26,221 nt of DNA from Trichoplax sp. H2 (Eukaryota > Placozoa > Uniplacotomia > Trichoplacea). Below, in pieces: positions 13,201-21,912 of the stretch (positions are counted from its first letter, which is position 1; each line of letters starts with the position of its first letter). The position numbers and the translations under genes were made by a program. The notes below the pieces were generated by a model. The model ran no database searches and was not told the DNA's origin. It worked only from the letters and a program-made list of their open reading frames with translations. The DNA lies in contig NOWV01000398.1 of the NCBI GenBank assembly GCA_003344405.1, positions 1 through 26,221 on the forward strand. The letters run 5' to 3'.

Positions 13201-16200
13201 CTGCTAACCACTAAAAGTACAATTAAGGAGACCGTAAAACATTTCTGAGATATAAGCATATATAGAACGTAATATAGAAATAAATAATATGTCACGAAGA
13301 TTACTTAAAAAGTCCCCTAAGTGGTTTTCATTAACATTTTAAAAGACAGCATAGAATATTATTCCTGGCTCTTGATATGTAAATATATAGATAAAGAGCA
13401 ATTTAACGAAGTGACAATTTTGTATGGATGATACAAGAAGTTTGATATGTTTCGTAGATAGCGATTCTTTACAGAATAAATTCCGAATCTGATATACTAT
13501 AAAAACAGTTGAATATTTTTACTGCTTCATGATAACACTGGGAAGTAAAGTAAATTCGACTAGAAATTATACTATTTTGAACAGTTGAATGGTACTAAGT
13601 ATAATGACTGATAATGCAGATATAGTGGTCTACAATAGAACTTGCGACTAAAATATTTGAGTATGGAAAACACTCTAGGTTTTAAAAATGCAATTAGAAA
13701 TTGCTCAGACTCACAATCTAGATATCAAACTTAAAGGCTCTTGTACTGCAATATTTTGACGACCGAATTGAGTTTGCATCTGTGACTGAAATGTTAACAG
13801 AAATGCATAATAATCATGATACATATATGAACGCGACCGTATGCGAAATCGGTCATGCGGTACCGTTCATATATATATATGCATTATAGGTCGCTCAGTC
13901 ACGCTTGTCATGATACTGTACAGATATGCATCATGAACACTTAAATAACAGATACTGTGCGTGCTCGTATAAAAGTAAATTTTATCTTAGGTTCGTAGGC
14001 CTAACTTTATTACGGTTTGGTAAACTTACACAGAATAAGATATAGTCAGCCGCATTACAGACGGTTATCAATTGTTAGTAATAAATTGTGAGTTGTTAGT
14101 TCAATTGGCCGTTTTAATAAATAGCTTTTAGAATAAAGTTATGATTCTTAAGCTGAGTATTCTATCGTCTAAGACTCAAATCTAGATTTGGTAGATTAAA
14201 GTGTGCTTAGAGTTAGTTGCTTAGATAGTTAAAACTACTTTAGAGGAAAGAATCCTATTAATTTTTGTGTTGCAATCTCGCATGTGACATAATAGCAATA
14301 AAATATGCCCATTAAGTTTAGTCGATTATAGAAAGGATAGTATTATGTCTAAAAGTACTCTTTAATATAGCGATGAACATGAAAATACTTTAATAATCAT
14401 CTTGTTCGGTACCAACGATAAATAAATGGACGCGTATTTTAGAGATTATCTTCACATATAGTAGATTTCATTACAAAGGAATTGGTAATTCTGGTAGGAA
14501 CATAATAATTTCATTAATCTTGATATTTCCTGTAATATTACGGCACATGTTATGATCTCTTAAGATCTTTTCATTAACATTACTTTGACCAGTCCTTAAC
14601 ATATACATATTATCACCTAGCTTAAAATAGACTAAATAAATTACAAATAAATATTATCCGATATTTACCTTGATATTGTATACCGTACTTTACATTCTCC
14701 TAATATACAGTATCTCACAGCATGGTTCTAATTAGTAGGAAAAAATTCCGACAGTAAATATATTTACGTTAATATTTTTGAAAATAATAAACAACTTTAT
14801 AAATATCCCTATGAACAACGTGAAGTTTGTTATGTAAACAGAGTAATTTCTCAGTAAAGGCTTAATTCCTATCTTTAAATTAAAACTGTCGCAGGCATAT
14901 CATCTAGGCTTAGTACGCCCAAAATATGTCTGGGTCGGGCCAGGTTGGTTTACCACTCGCTATTGGTGGCGAAACCCGGAAGGCGGTGAGGTTGTCGTTG
15001 GAAAGTCAAGATGTAACGATACCATAATGGATTCGATGGCGGAAGGATATTTCTCCACGGATCCATTAGCTAAGTCTCAAAGCCCAGACCCAACTATATC
15101 TGGCATGGTAAGGAGTTTTCAGAGTACAAAATTTATTGCTCGATAATTATAATCGTTGTTGATTTATTCTTCATCAGTTTTTTTATTTAAAAATTTTTAT
15201 CCGGATGCTATAGTTTGAAAATTTTTATAATTTAATGAGATTACTACAGCTAGAATATCGAGCCAAACTAAAATTAAAATGAAGATTGCTAGGATTTTCG
15301 ATGCCGTTAGACTAAAAGTAATGTTCTGCTTTGCTTCTAAATTGGTTAGACAACGAGCGAATGGATTGAAGCATATGATAATTTTCGAAATTCTGAATCT
15401 TATTCAAAATATAAAGGAGGAATTAAATTTGCAACTTTTACCTATGATGCTACGTGGGCAGTTGCAGTAGCGTTAAATAATTCTATTCCACGTTTGGCTG
15501 AAATGAATAAAACGTTGCAAGACTTTCAATATAATGATAAAGTGTTTTTAAATATATTCAAAAATGAAATGGCTAAAGTATCATTTCTAGGAGTATCGGT
15601 TAGAAGTTTTACCAATGATGAATTACTTGCTTCGATTACATATAACTATCTATAGCGACATTAAGATATAAAACTATATAAACCTATTACAAGAATACTG
15701 TATTCAACAAGATATAATGAATAAAATACTGCATTGAAGAAAAATTATAATTACAGTATTCTCATAATTCGGCTTTGTGAAAGTTATTATTATCGTTACG
15801 AAGTTATTTACATTATAAATAGCGCTTTTGCATCTTTTCTTATTCTATTTTTGGCTGATAGGGTCCACTAGCATTTACAAATACCGGTGATCGGCTTGGC
15901 ATAACTGTCATTAAGAGAATACAAAGTAAGCGAAAATTATCTTTAAAAGGCATTTTTATCATCGTTCAATGCATCATAATATACGTGTATATGGAGCCAT
16001 AATTTTTACCTTTAATTTTATATTTGCCTTATCTTATGGGTTATTTATTTGCTGTTAGGATATATATTAATTTTATCTCATATAATTTTTCTTCGTAATA
16101 ATCTATTGCTAGGAATATATTATATCTTCAAGAGTATGCTTTCATAAATTTATAAATTATTATTCTAACTTAAACAGATCTAGAGGAAATTACTGTTGCA

Positions 16201-19200
16201 CTGTACTACGATCAAGGTACTAGAGTGATTTGGAATAATTCTATCCAATTCAAATGGGGTACTCCGGGTACGAGCAAGTAAATTCGAAATTATATGCGAC
16301 TACTTGTCGTTTGATATATTACTTTAAAATTCTGACAGGTGATAAAGTTCCAATTGATTTTCCTGAAATTCGTCCTGAAAAAGAAGCCGTTCCATTATTC
16401 TTATACGTCTTTATGGTCATTCTTACATCTGCTGGCATTATTTTAGCTCTGTCACTTCTAGTATTCAATTACTACTATCGAGAAAATAGGTTAAAGCATT
16501 GTAGATTCTTATCAATAAATATGCCAATATTTCCGACAAAATCTATTGTTATAGCTATAGAGACTTCGATAAGTCGGCCGATATTGAATTTGTTGCAATT
16601 CAAAAAATTATATTAGAGTATTAGTTGAAAAATGGGCACTGCCTATCGATTAGAATTTACTTAGAATGCGGTAGTTACTGTAGAGCAGTGATATGCATAC
16701 ATGTAAGCTCTCCTGAAGCAATGTATGAAATACTAATACCGCAGCTATTACTATCAACGAATTCGAAGGCATAACTCATCAGGAGTATTGGTAATTTTGA
16801 ACATAGAACATATGTAGAGAATAAGATTGTAAATCAAGTACGAAAATACTAAAACAGTCCATGAAGTAAATAGGCCGTAACGCTATCAATAACTAAATAT
16901 AACTTAATATTCTTGCATCCAGACCTAGAAGACTATAAATTTTATCTATATTACTACAGAGCCATATAGAATACCAATATTTGAGAATACGTTAGAATTA
17001 TAGTAAAATCTTAAAGCAGTGCTATCCAATGCTAAATTTTAATTTATTTTTCCCTTGCTTCTACCATTACTGATCTTACAGAATTATGAAATTAACAAGC
17101 CCAAATATAAACAATGCCATCATCTTTGGTTCAATATTTTGCTACTTGTCCGTCATATTTCTAGGCATGGATTCAGAAACACTGGGAATCCATTATCGAT
17201 CTTTCATGACTACGGCCTGCTGGGTAAACCTTTTCTAGATTAATAGTGATTTAGAATAAACTGAATCCTCCTTCTATCGAGTCAATAACTTTAAGTCGAC
17301 AATACTGCGGACATCAAAGACCTTTATTTGAACTGTATATCATTTCAGCAGCATAATTTTTTGATTTATTTCCAATAGATTCAAGTTTGGTTACTGCTAT
17401 TAGGATTTATGTTAGGATTTAGTGCACTTTTTGCTAAAACTTGGCGTTTGTACGTTATATTTACCAATAAAACTGGCAAAAGCAAGGTAATTTTCACTCC
17501 ATGAGGGCTTAATTTTATTAATACTAGAGTAAATACAGTTCGTTACACTTTGCGGTATTTTATCGCTACTTTATTTATTATTAATTAATGCTCGATTTTA
17601 TCCTTTTCATCTCATAGATCATAAAGGATAAGCAGTTATATGCTTTTATTGCCATAATTGTCACTATTGGAATTGCAATACTAGTTGCACAAGCAGCTAT
17701 TGATCCTATATACCTCGAAGAGCGCAACCTCTCTGCTGTAAGTAATAATCTTCGGAAGAAAATATTTTCTACCAGCTAATTTGAGTACTTGTCTGGTTAA
17801 CTTTCAACTATCATATTCTGATTTTTAATAAGAATGAGAAAATACTGTTTCTCCAAATGATTAACTGCGCATTCTTGATATATAACTTGGCTACACGTAG
17901 ATACCTTATAAAAATGGAGATTTAATCGTGATTCCAGTCTCTATGAACTGCTTAACTAGAAATTCCGTCATCTGGCAGGTCATTATGTTAGGACCCAATG
18001 GTATTTTATTAGCTTATGGTCTGTTGTTAGCGTGGAGAACTCGAAATATTTCTATTACGGCTGCAAATGACTCCAAATACATTGGATTTGCCATCTACAA
18101 TGTCACTATTTTTTCCGGTACTGCAGTCTTGGTTGGATTTGCGGTCAGCCAACAGGCGATACGTTTCGGTATGATTGCGTCTTTCATCATTTTATCAACG
18201 ACCGGATCAATTGCGTTGATTTTCGTACCAAAGGTGAATCGATTATTAGAGATCACAGATTAAACATTATATAGCAGTTTGTATTTTTAAGGCTTGCAAT
18301 ATCAGCATAGTGAGAGTTTTGAAATGATTATTAATGTTGCATTTGTCTAAATAGATTTTACAGATTAAATATAATATAGTTGCAGATGCAAATTCGAATG
18401 CTGGAGAAATGATTACATTCGGCAATGAAACTGTAAGGCTAATTAAATTAAGAATTGAATCAAAATTTATAGCATTTATTAATTTGGCCAATATTCGAGT
18501 TGGTATATATTAACGTACATATTATAAGATAATGACACCCAAATGGTGAAAGAGATCACTGCAAATGGTTTTACAGAATTAGCTTAGCTAATAATATTTA
18601 AATTTAAAAGTCTTAGCTTTGAACTTAAGATCAGCAAGGTAGCATGACAAATAGAATAATATTTTTTTGGAATAAAATCGCCTAAACTTTAATATCCCTT
18701 AAACTGAAGCAATCTTCTATTATCTTGCGTTATATGATCAGACCCTCATTTCAATTTCATATTTTTTAATTGATAGCTGGAAGAAAAGATTAACCGGCTG
18801 CAGTCGGTCGTGGAAGAGAAGGACAAAAACATTAAAAAGGTAGGCTAGTGTTTATTACACTAATCTGTCCTTGATATAGACTATGCATCGATTCTCTGAA
18901 TGTGAAAAATAGATAACTTAATTTCGGTTAAAACTATTAATCAAATAATTTACGTTATGTTCGAATGCATTATACGCGTATATTTCCATACATAATAGAA
19001 TAAATGGCTGAGTGCGAATCCAATTACGGTATATTATTAACGTATAACTGGTTGACACGCGATTGCTATACTTCATGTACTGTATATACAGTCTGTATAT
19101 ACTTATAATGTTTACTTTACAATTTACAGTTTATTATACTGATATTGGGCATCATCGACAACTTTAAAAAGATGTGTACGCTATGAATTTACGTTTCTAA

Positions 19201-19644
19201 TGGAAGACCCATAAAAGAATATAGATTCATAATGTATTAATAGCTCTAGTTTCGAAATCTGTAGACTAATGAGTATACCACCCAATAGGCACTTAGGATA
19301 TCATTCCTTTCAATTTGAAAACCTCATAGGTATATAACTGACTTCTATATTTTGCAGAATGAGAAAGTACTTTAATTCCGAAAGTTCATAATTAAGACGA
19401 GTCAGTTTCTTATTTTGAAAATGATGAATAATATTTCTAGCCAATATATTACTATCTAGCATTCTCGAATTTATGCCATACTAATATCTAATGCAAGCTT
19501 ACTCTAATAATCTTTCCTCTATTTTTATGATATGTAACGTAATTTTACTGCTAATAATATTAATAATTTACTTCTAGTTGGAAACTGAATTAAGCAAATT
19601 GAGTGTAGATAAATGTGAGCTGCAAAATAAACCTGTGGAACAAG
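4011..19644 (+). CDS. GABBR2-like: Gene A: GABA-B receptor subunit 2-like class C GPCR (17 exons; last exon uncertain)
   Basis: Exons: 4011-4286, 8765-8902, 9079-9252, 12036-12143, 12541-12606, 14895-15107, 15350-15598, 15862-15925, 16178-16258, 16339-16489, 17082-17223, 17379-17486, 17618-17737, 17901-18233, 18364-18432, 18777-18839, 19578-19644. All introns are GT-AG and every junction keeps frame. The product is about 808 residues plus a tail. It has a signal peptide (1 to about 28), a bilobed Venus-flytrap domain (about 48-455), seven membrane helices (about 476-738), a linker and a coiled coil (765-806). Subunit-2-like signatures are CSPVTEP in lobe 1, YPYFFR, FAKTWR (572-577) after TM3, IIKDK before TM4, LAW.TRN and NDSKYIG between TM5 and TM6, and FVPK (738-741) closing TM7. 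Cys553 at the top of TM3 and Cys647 in extracellular loop 2 fit the class C disulfide. By family knowledge it is a plasma-membrane, Gi/o-coupled receptor acting as a dimer; the ligand is not shown by the sequence. The stop codon is in an exon I cannot place firmly. Confidence 0.93.
4287..8764 (+). other. Gene A intron 1 (4478 bp)
   Basis: A long first intron, GT at 4287 and AG at 8763-8764. I see no exon-like homology in it, and the residues on each side (NTK then CNPG) correspond to adjacent residues in vertebrate GABA-B receptors, so no exon is missing. A 69-codon open frame at 4370-4579 begins at TTG and resembles nothing I know. The size suits a regulatory first intron, but that is inference. 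Confidence 0.8.
8765..8902 (+). CDS. GABBR2-like: Gene A exon 2: ligand-binding lobe 1
   Basis: 46 codons, phase 0 at both ends, acceptor ttttag and donor gtatga. It encodes C-NPG at the start and KKLMILGSSCSPVTEPMAQT, the lobe 1 segment that in GABBR2 reads as PCSPVT and in GABBR1 carries a GABA-contacting serine. The matching gene B exon has the same length, and I count 33 of 46 residues identical. Confidence 0.95.
9079..9252 (+). CDS. GABBR2-like: Gene A exon 3: lobe 1 to hinge
   Basis: 58 codons, phase 0, acceptor ttttag and donor gtaagg. It contains SYISSSPALSNR, then YPYFFRARSSE and FEIFKRFNWTRISIIS. The serine run before PAL corresponds to a GABA-contacting serine of GABBR1, while the histidine expected two residues after FFR is arginine here (FFRAR). 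About 46 of 57 aligned residues equal gene B, with one extra residue near the end in A. Confidence 0.96.
10128..10855. repeat. Repeat copy 1, left of the gap
   Basis: Matches the copy right of the gap in two blocks: 10128-10285 with 10876-11032, and 10341-10855 with 11150-11664 (both 515 bp long). Differences are a handful of substitutions and one base in an A run. The blocks are separated by unrelated sequence, 55 bp here and 117 bp in the other copy. The right end is cut by the Ns. A 37-codon hydrophobic open frame inside is low-complexity and probably not coding. Confidence 0.9.
10856..10875. other. Assembly gap (20 N)
   Basis: Exactly 20 unknown bases. The round length suggests a placeholder of arbitrary size. 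The sequence restarting to the right repeats the sequence ending 0.7 kb to the left, so the join may be a misassembly or unmerged haplotypes. Confidence 0.98.
10876..11664. repeat. Repeat copy 2, right of the gap
   Basis: Second copy of the block at 10128-10855. Its private middle part (11033-11149) carries the left arm of the inverted repeat pair at 11120-11150, and the shared sequence stops at 11664, 16 bp before the right arm. Copy 1 lacks the left arm, so the two copies differ in structure and not only by point changes. Confidence 0.9.
11120..11711. mobile_element. Possible MITE-like element with 31-bp terminal inverted repeats
   Basis: The arms at 11120-11150 and 11681-11711 are reverse complements over 31 bp with a single mismatch; the core is gacgggagtttgcactagt. 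Weaker pairing continues inward for about 10-15 bp. The interior (about 530 bp) is non-coding and mostly equals the shared repeat block. Target-site duplications are not evident. A non-autonomous DNA transposon is the simplest reading; a long hairpin formed by an inversion is the alternative. Confidence 0.55.
12036..12143 (+). CDS. GABBR2-like: Gene A exon 4: ligand-binding lobe 2
   Basis: 36 codons, phase 0, acceptor tatag and donor gttaat. It ends AGFDTNEDPGQALQSIK, the strand and helix preceding the segment that continues as RIIYAG in exon 5. It has the same length as the gene B exon but only about 15 of 36 residues are identical, the least conserved shared exon apart from the signal peptide region. 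Confidence 0.9.
12144..12540 (+). other. Gene A intron 4 (397 bp)
   Basis: GT at 12144, AG at 12539-12540. Nothing recognisable inside. The gene B intron at the same place is nearly the same length (387 bp). Confidence 0.85.
12541..12606 (+). CDS. GABBR2-like: Gene A exon 5: lobe 2, RIIYAGFY segment
   Basis: 22 codons, phase 0, donor gtaaga. It reads NSKVRIIYAGFYPGPGRR then VLCK. I chose the acceptor at 12539-12540 (agtag) because the nearer AG would shift the frame. The Tyr in AGFY lines up with a ligand-contacting tyrosine of GABBR1 (LFYE), where GABBR2 has Asp. 18 of 22 residues equal gene B. Confidence 0.93.
12607..14894 (+). other. Gene A intron 5 (2288 bp)
   Basis: Flanked by VLCK and AYHLGL, which are contiguous in GABA-B receptors, so no exon is lost. 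It contains the nested inverted repeat at 13782-13902; otherwise I see nothing. Confidence 0.8.
13782..13902. repeat. Nested hairpin in gene A intron 5
   Basis: Three stems share one axis: gtgactga 13782-13789 with tcagtcac 13895-13902, atatatgaacg 13823-13833 with cgttcatatat 13864-13874, and gaccg 13835-13839 with cggtc 13850-13854. A short TA run adjoins the middle stem. Imperfect palindromes like this can be relics of foldback elements; no coding content. Confidence 0.65.
14895..15107 (+). CDS. GABBR2-like: Gene A exon 6: lobe 2, KYVW and GWF segment
   Basis: 71 codons, phase 0, acceptor gtcgcag and donor gtaagg. It begins AYHLGLVRPKYVWVGPGWF and ends with an ISGM motif that matches the ISN/ISG-M segment of the family. 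The Trp in PGWF corresponds to the pocket tryptophan in the family's GWY motif. The middle (NDTIMDSMAEGYFSTD) fits the helix and EGY/EGH turn of lobe 2. GC content is visibly higher than in the flanking introns. Confidence 0.96.
15350..15598 (+). CDS. GABBR2-like: Gene A exon 7: ligand-binding domain return segment
   Basis: 83 codons, phase 0, acceptor ggttag and donor gttaga. It opens TTSEWIEAYDNF, contains FATFTYDATWAVAVALNNS (the family's YDAIWALA helix), then LQDFQYND and ends SFLGVS, the family's F.GV(S/T)G segment. A glutamate upstream of the YD..W motif that contacts GABA in GABBR1 is not seen. The frame is open past the donor to a stop at about 15654; homology ends at SFLGVS and resumes with G in exon 8. 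Confidence 0.93.
15862..15925 (+). CDS. GABBR2-like: Gene A exon 8: ligand-binding domain strand
   Basis: 64 bp, 21 codons plus one base (phase 1 exit), acceptor ctgatag and donor gtaagc. It reads GPLAFTNTGDRLG then ITVIKRIQ, which fits the family's G.V.F...G.R segment and following strand. The split codon completes as Asn in exon 9. Confidence 0.9.
16178..16258 (+). CDS. GABBR2-like: Gene A exon 9: end of ligand-binding domain
   Basis: 81 bp, entry phase 1 and exit phase 1, acceptor aacag, donor gtactc. It reads LEEITVALYYDQGTRV and NSIQFKWG, matching the family's IGYYD and (K/R)W.GG segments. Splicing to exon 10 restores KWGG. Confidence 0.9.
16339..16489 (+). CDS. GABBR2-like: Gene A exon 10: juxtamembrane linker and TM1
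   Basis: 151 bp, entry phase 1, exit phase 2, acceptor gacag, donor gttaaa. The linker DKVPIDFPEIRPEKEA lacks the cysteine-rich domain of glutamate-type class C receptors, as in GABA-B receptors. TM1 is about residues 476-499 (LFLYVFMVILTSAGIILALS) and ends FNYYYREN. The frame is open past the donor to 16616, but exon 11 supplies the expected next residues. Confidence 0.94.
16490..17081 (+). other. Gene A intron 10 (592 bp)
   Basis: GT-AG intron interrupting the first intracellular loop. No other feature seen. Confidence 0.85.
17082..17223 (+). CDS. GABBR2-like: Gene A exon 11: TM2 and start of TM3
   Basis: 142 bp, entry phase 2, exit phase 0, acceptor cttacag, donor gtaaac. The frame that joins exon 10 reads IMKLTSPNINNAIIFGSIF, which matches the SP..NN start of TM2 in GABA-B receptors, then LGMD at the end of TM2 and TTACW at the top of TM3. 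Cys553 is the expected disulfide partner of Cys647. The longest open frame across this segment is a different one and is not the coding frame. Confidence 0.95.
17379..17486 (+). CDS. GABBR2-like: Gene A exon 12: TM3 and second intracellular loop
   Basis: 36 codons, phase 0, acceptor caatag, donor gtaatt. It encodes IQVWLLLLGFMLGFSALFAK then TWRLYVIFTNKTGKSK. FAKTWR is typical of subunit 2; subunit 1 has FTKIWW. The basic loop that follows is at the G-protein side. Confidence 0.96.
17618..17737 (+). CDS. GABBR2-like: Gene A exon 13: TM4
   Basis: 40 codons, phase 0, acceptor ctcatag, donor gtaagt. It starts IIKDKQLYAFIAIIV and ends AAIDPIYLEERNLSA. The IIKD(K/Q) entry and the (A/V)DP exit are both found at the ends of TM4 in GABA-B receptors. 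Confidence 0.96.
17901..18233 (+). CDS. GABBR2-like: Gene A exon 14: extracellular loop 2, TM5, TM6 and TM7
   Basis: 111 codons, phase 0, acceptor cacgtag. Loop 2 has the conserved Cys647 (SMNC). TM5 is about 653-675 and ends LLLAWRTRNIS, then NDSKYIGFAIYNV opens TM6, and TM7 ends IALIFVPK. I place the donor at 18234 (aag|gtgaat), which joins in frame to exon 15 and on to the coiled coil. Reading through gives VNRLLEITD and a stop at 18261-18263, a possible retained-intron end. Confidence 0.95.
18364..18432 (+). CDS. GABBR2-like: Gene A exon 15: cytoplasmic linker
   Basis: 23 codons, phase 0, acceptor ttacag, donor gtaagg. It reads IKYNIVADANSNAGEMI then TFGNET and joins TM7 to the coiled coil. 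There is little homology to check it by; support is the open frame, good splice sites and matching phase on both sides. Confidence 0.8.
18433..18776 (+). other. Gene A intron 15 (344 bp)
   Basis: GT-AG intron between linker and coiled-coil exons. Nothing else seen. Confidence 0.8.
18777..18839 (+). CDS. GABBR2-like: Gene A exon 16: coiled coil, first half
   Basis: 21 codons, phase 0, acceptor ttgatag, donor gtaggc. It starts LEEKINRLQSVVEEKDK. Leu, Ile and Val at every 3-4 positions give a regular heptad. It corresponds to the cytoplasmic coiled coil through which GABA-B subunits pair. GC-richer than its surroundings. Confidence 0.9.
18840..19577 (+). other. Gene A intron 16 (738 bp)
   Basis: GT-AG intron inside the coiled coil. 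Near 19078-19101 there are short palindromic TATAC/GTATA runs; otherwise nothing. Confidence 0.75.
19578..19644 (+). CDS. GABBR2-like: Gene A exon 17: coiled coil, second half
   Basis: 22 codons plus one base, acceptor cttctag, donor gtgcgt, exit phase 1. It reads LETELSKLSVDKCELQNK and PVEQ. It carries on the heptad register of exon 16 without a break. The proline after ELQNK ends the helix. Confidence 0.88.
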
Positions 19645-21912
19645 GTGCGTACAGACTAACTACTCAGTAATATTTTGATGAAATAGCTATATATTGTATA
19701 ATTAAAATATGATTTTAACTCCGATTAATTAAAAACATGCTTGATTCGTATTTGAATGATATGGGTGCAGTAAAATACAGTTCTTCTTTTCGCTTATTAG
19801 CTGTAGGAGAGCAGAATTAATTGGTTCCTTAAATTTCCAAAATGTTTTTGGATGATAGAAATATAAAACTGTGAGCTCCGTTTTATCCCTAAAATATCTT
19901 ACGAAACTGAAGTGGAGCTAATATGATCAATGTTGGCGTTCAAAGTAATAAACGAGCACCATTCCAATTCTATTATTGATTGATATTTAGTACCGTAATA
20001 CATAACGCAATATCACTACTTTTAACATACTCTACCAATATAAATGTCTCACATGACGAGCGTTGCAAGGTTAGTTTATCGATTTAAAGTATTACCTTGA
20101 TTATATTATCAAGGTAGTAAAGGATGATAACCTATAAAATAACCAAAGTCGTTATCAGGTTCATCTTTCATTTGCAGTTTTTTAGAATTACATAGCTTAT
20201 TAATCCACTCTTCTGATTAACCTTGCACTCTTTACCAGCTGCAATAATATTTAAATACTAACTAAATTAAAATATCAATTTAACTACACGTACTGCATAA
20301 GCGTTCACTAGTTGGCTATTAATCAATTCTAATACTCTCAAGCCTTATACGTCTATTACTATATCATCTCTTAAATGTCTTTTAGAAAGAAACTGTTACA
20401 AACATAAACACGGATTGACATAAAATATTAATTACCTAATTAACGTAGGATACTACATATATTTAACTTCAAGAGCTAACCTGACAAACTCTTACAATAT
20501 CTATTCCTTTTGTATCTTTGATCTTACAAATTCTAAATACCTTTCCTAAACGATTCAAATATTATAAATATTAATCCACTAGAAAGATTCGTTTAATTAA
20601 TTAATGAATTAATTGATAAATGTACTGATTTTGTATCCAATCAAATGTCTATCAATCTACTATTATGATCATAAGTATTTATGTACTGTAGCATACTATA
20701 TATGATTTACTTTCTGTTCCGTAATTAATTTATTAGAGTACAATTCAAGCAACAACGAAATGATAATTAAATAATTTATGCCTATTATGAAATTATGTTC
20801 ACTAGATATTTTTTTGGGAAATAAGATCGCTCCCACCCGAAATAATATGTTATACTTAAAAAATAACCTTATTATGATAGTATAAAATAGACTGCTGTAC
20901 TGCATGAAAAGTGTATATACGTTATCAATTGGAAGATTTTAAACGATTATAACGGTAATGTATCTTCTTTAGAAGTGATAATCATCGTGAATAAATATGA
21001 AATACATGTGCTCCTTCAATTACTGACACTTCTGGCTACGATAGTGGATTAGATTTAAAAGTGTGATGAAATTATGATGTTGAAGTTACGTATAGTAAGA
21101 TTAGATTGATTTTAATGAAAGCAACTGTGATGTTCCGGAAGATAATGCGAATGTCATGATTGCAAGAAATGACAAGAGAAAGAATTGTGATTATTCCTAA
21201 AATCGTCTTTTTACTCTATTTGATCTCCGACTAGCTTCAGGGATCCTCAATAAGGAAACTAATTTATTCCAGTTCCACTCATACGAGCTAATTGATAGTA
21301 ATTTACGTTAAAGATTTTATCTACGGGTATTGCAAATTAGTGTACGCTAGTACCAGTGCACTATAAACTACTCTCGGTAGGACGGAGTTAAAAATTAATA
21401 ATTAAAATCTAACATAGTTTTCCTATTTCACACATATGCCCGGGTGCTAGTCTCTCAAAGTATAGTCATATGAATTATGCACTATATTCATACATATTTA
21501 CTATTGCCTAGGTCTCGGTGATATTTTAAATCGCACAGCAAAGGTTTACTATCAAACACAAAGGACATTACCGTCGCTAATAATTTTTTAAGCAATAAGG
21601 AGCAAGCTCCAAAACAGTATGATATGTGGCAAACGTTTCATCTTTTACCATAGCTAAAACTCAAATACAGTTACTAAAGTAGTAAATGATTCAACTGATT
21701 ATCTTATGTAAATAAAACCATTTTAAACTGACGGATATGATTTAATTATATATTCTCTTCCAACCTAAATAATGTTAATGTTTTAGGGGAATTTGGAACT
21801 GGAATAATCATTACCTTCTATTATTAAAAATATAAGATACAAACAAACAAAGTGAATACGAAATAGTCTGTAAATTTTTTTTGCCAGTTTTTAATTTTAC
21901 CATAGGATCGCT
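19645..21912 (+). other. 3' end of gene A and spacer to gene B
   Basis: The last exon, stop codon and 3' UTR of gene A should lie here, followed by the promoter of gene B. Two in-frame terminal exon candidates exist: 20186-20220 (10 codons and a stop after ttttttag) and 21241-21311. An AATAAA at 21711-21716 follows the second by 400 bp, but such hexamers are common in AT-rich DNA. No other gene is visible. Confidence 0.5.
21241..21311 (+). CDS. GABBR2-like: Candidate terminal exon of gene A
   Basis: The acceptor tagcttcag precedes two bases that complete a Gly codon with the last base of exon 17, then 22 codons (ILNKETNLFQFHSYELIDSN, then LR) and TAA at 21309-21311. Phase and stop fit, but an open frame this short is not surprising by chance and I recognise no homology. 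It would imply a 1.6-kb last intron. Confidence 0.25.

Noticed and set aside
15279-15470. 63-codon open frame overlapping gene A exon 7
   Set aside because: It lies in a different frame from the homologous one; the receptor frame uses the acceptor at 15348-15349.
17055-17243. 62-codon open frame over gene A exon 11
   Set aside because: Out of frame with TM2 homology; the true frame joins exon 10 by phase and encodes SPNINN and TM2.
18267-18491. 74-codon minus-strand open frame
   Set aside because: It is antisense to exon 15 and its introns with no domain of its own.
20696-20905. 69-codon minus-strand open frame in the spacer
   Set aside because: Hydrophobic translation of AT-rich DNA; no homology or splice context.
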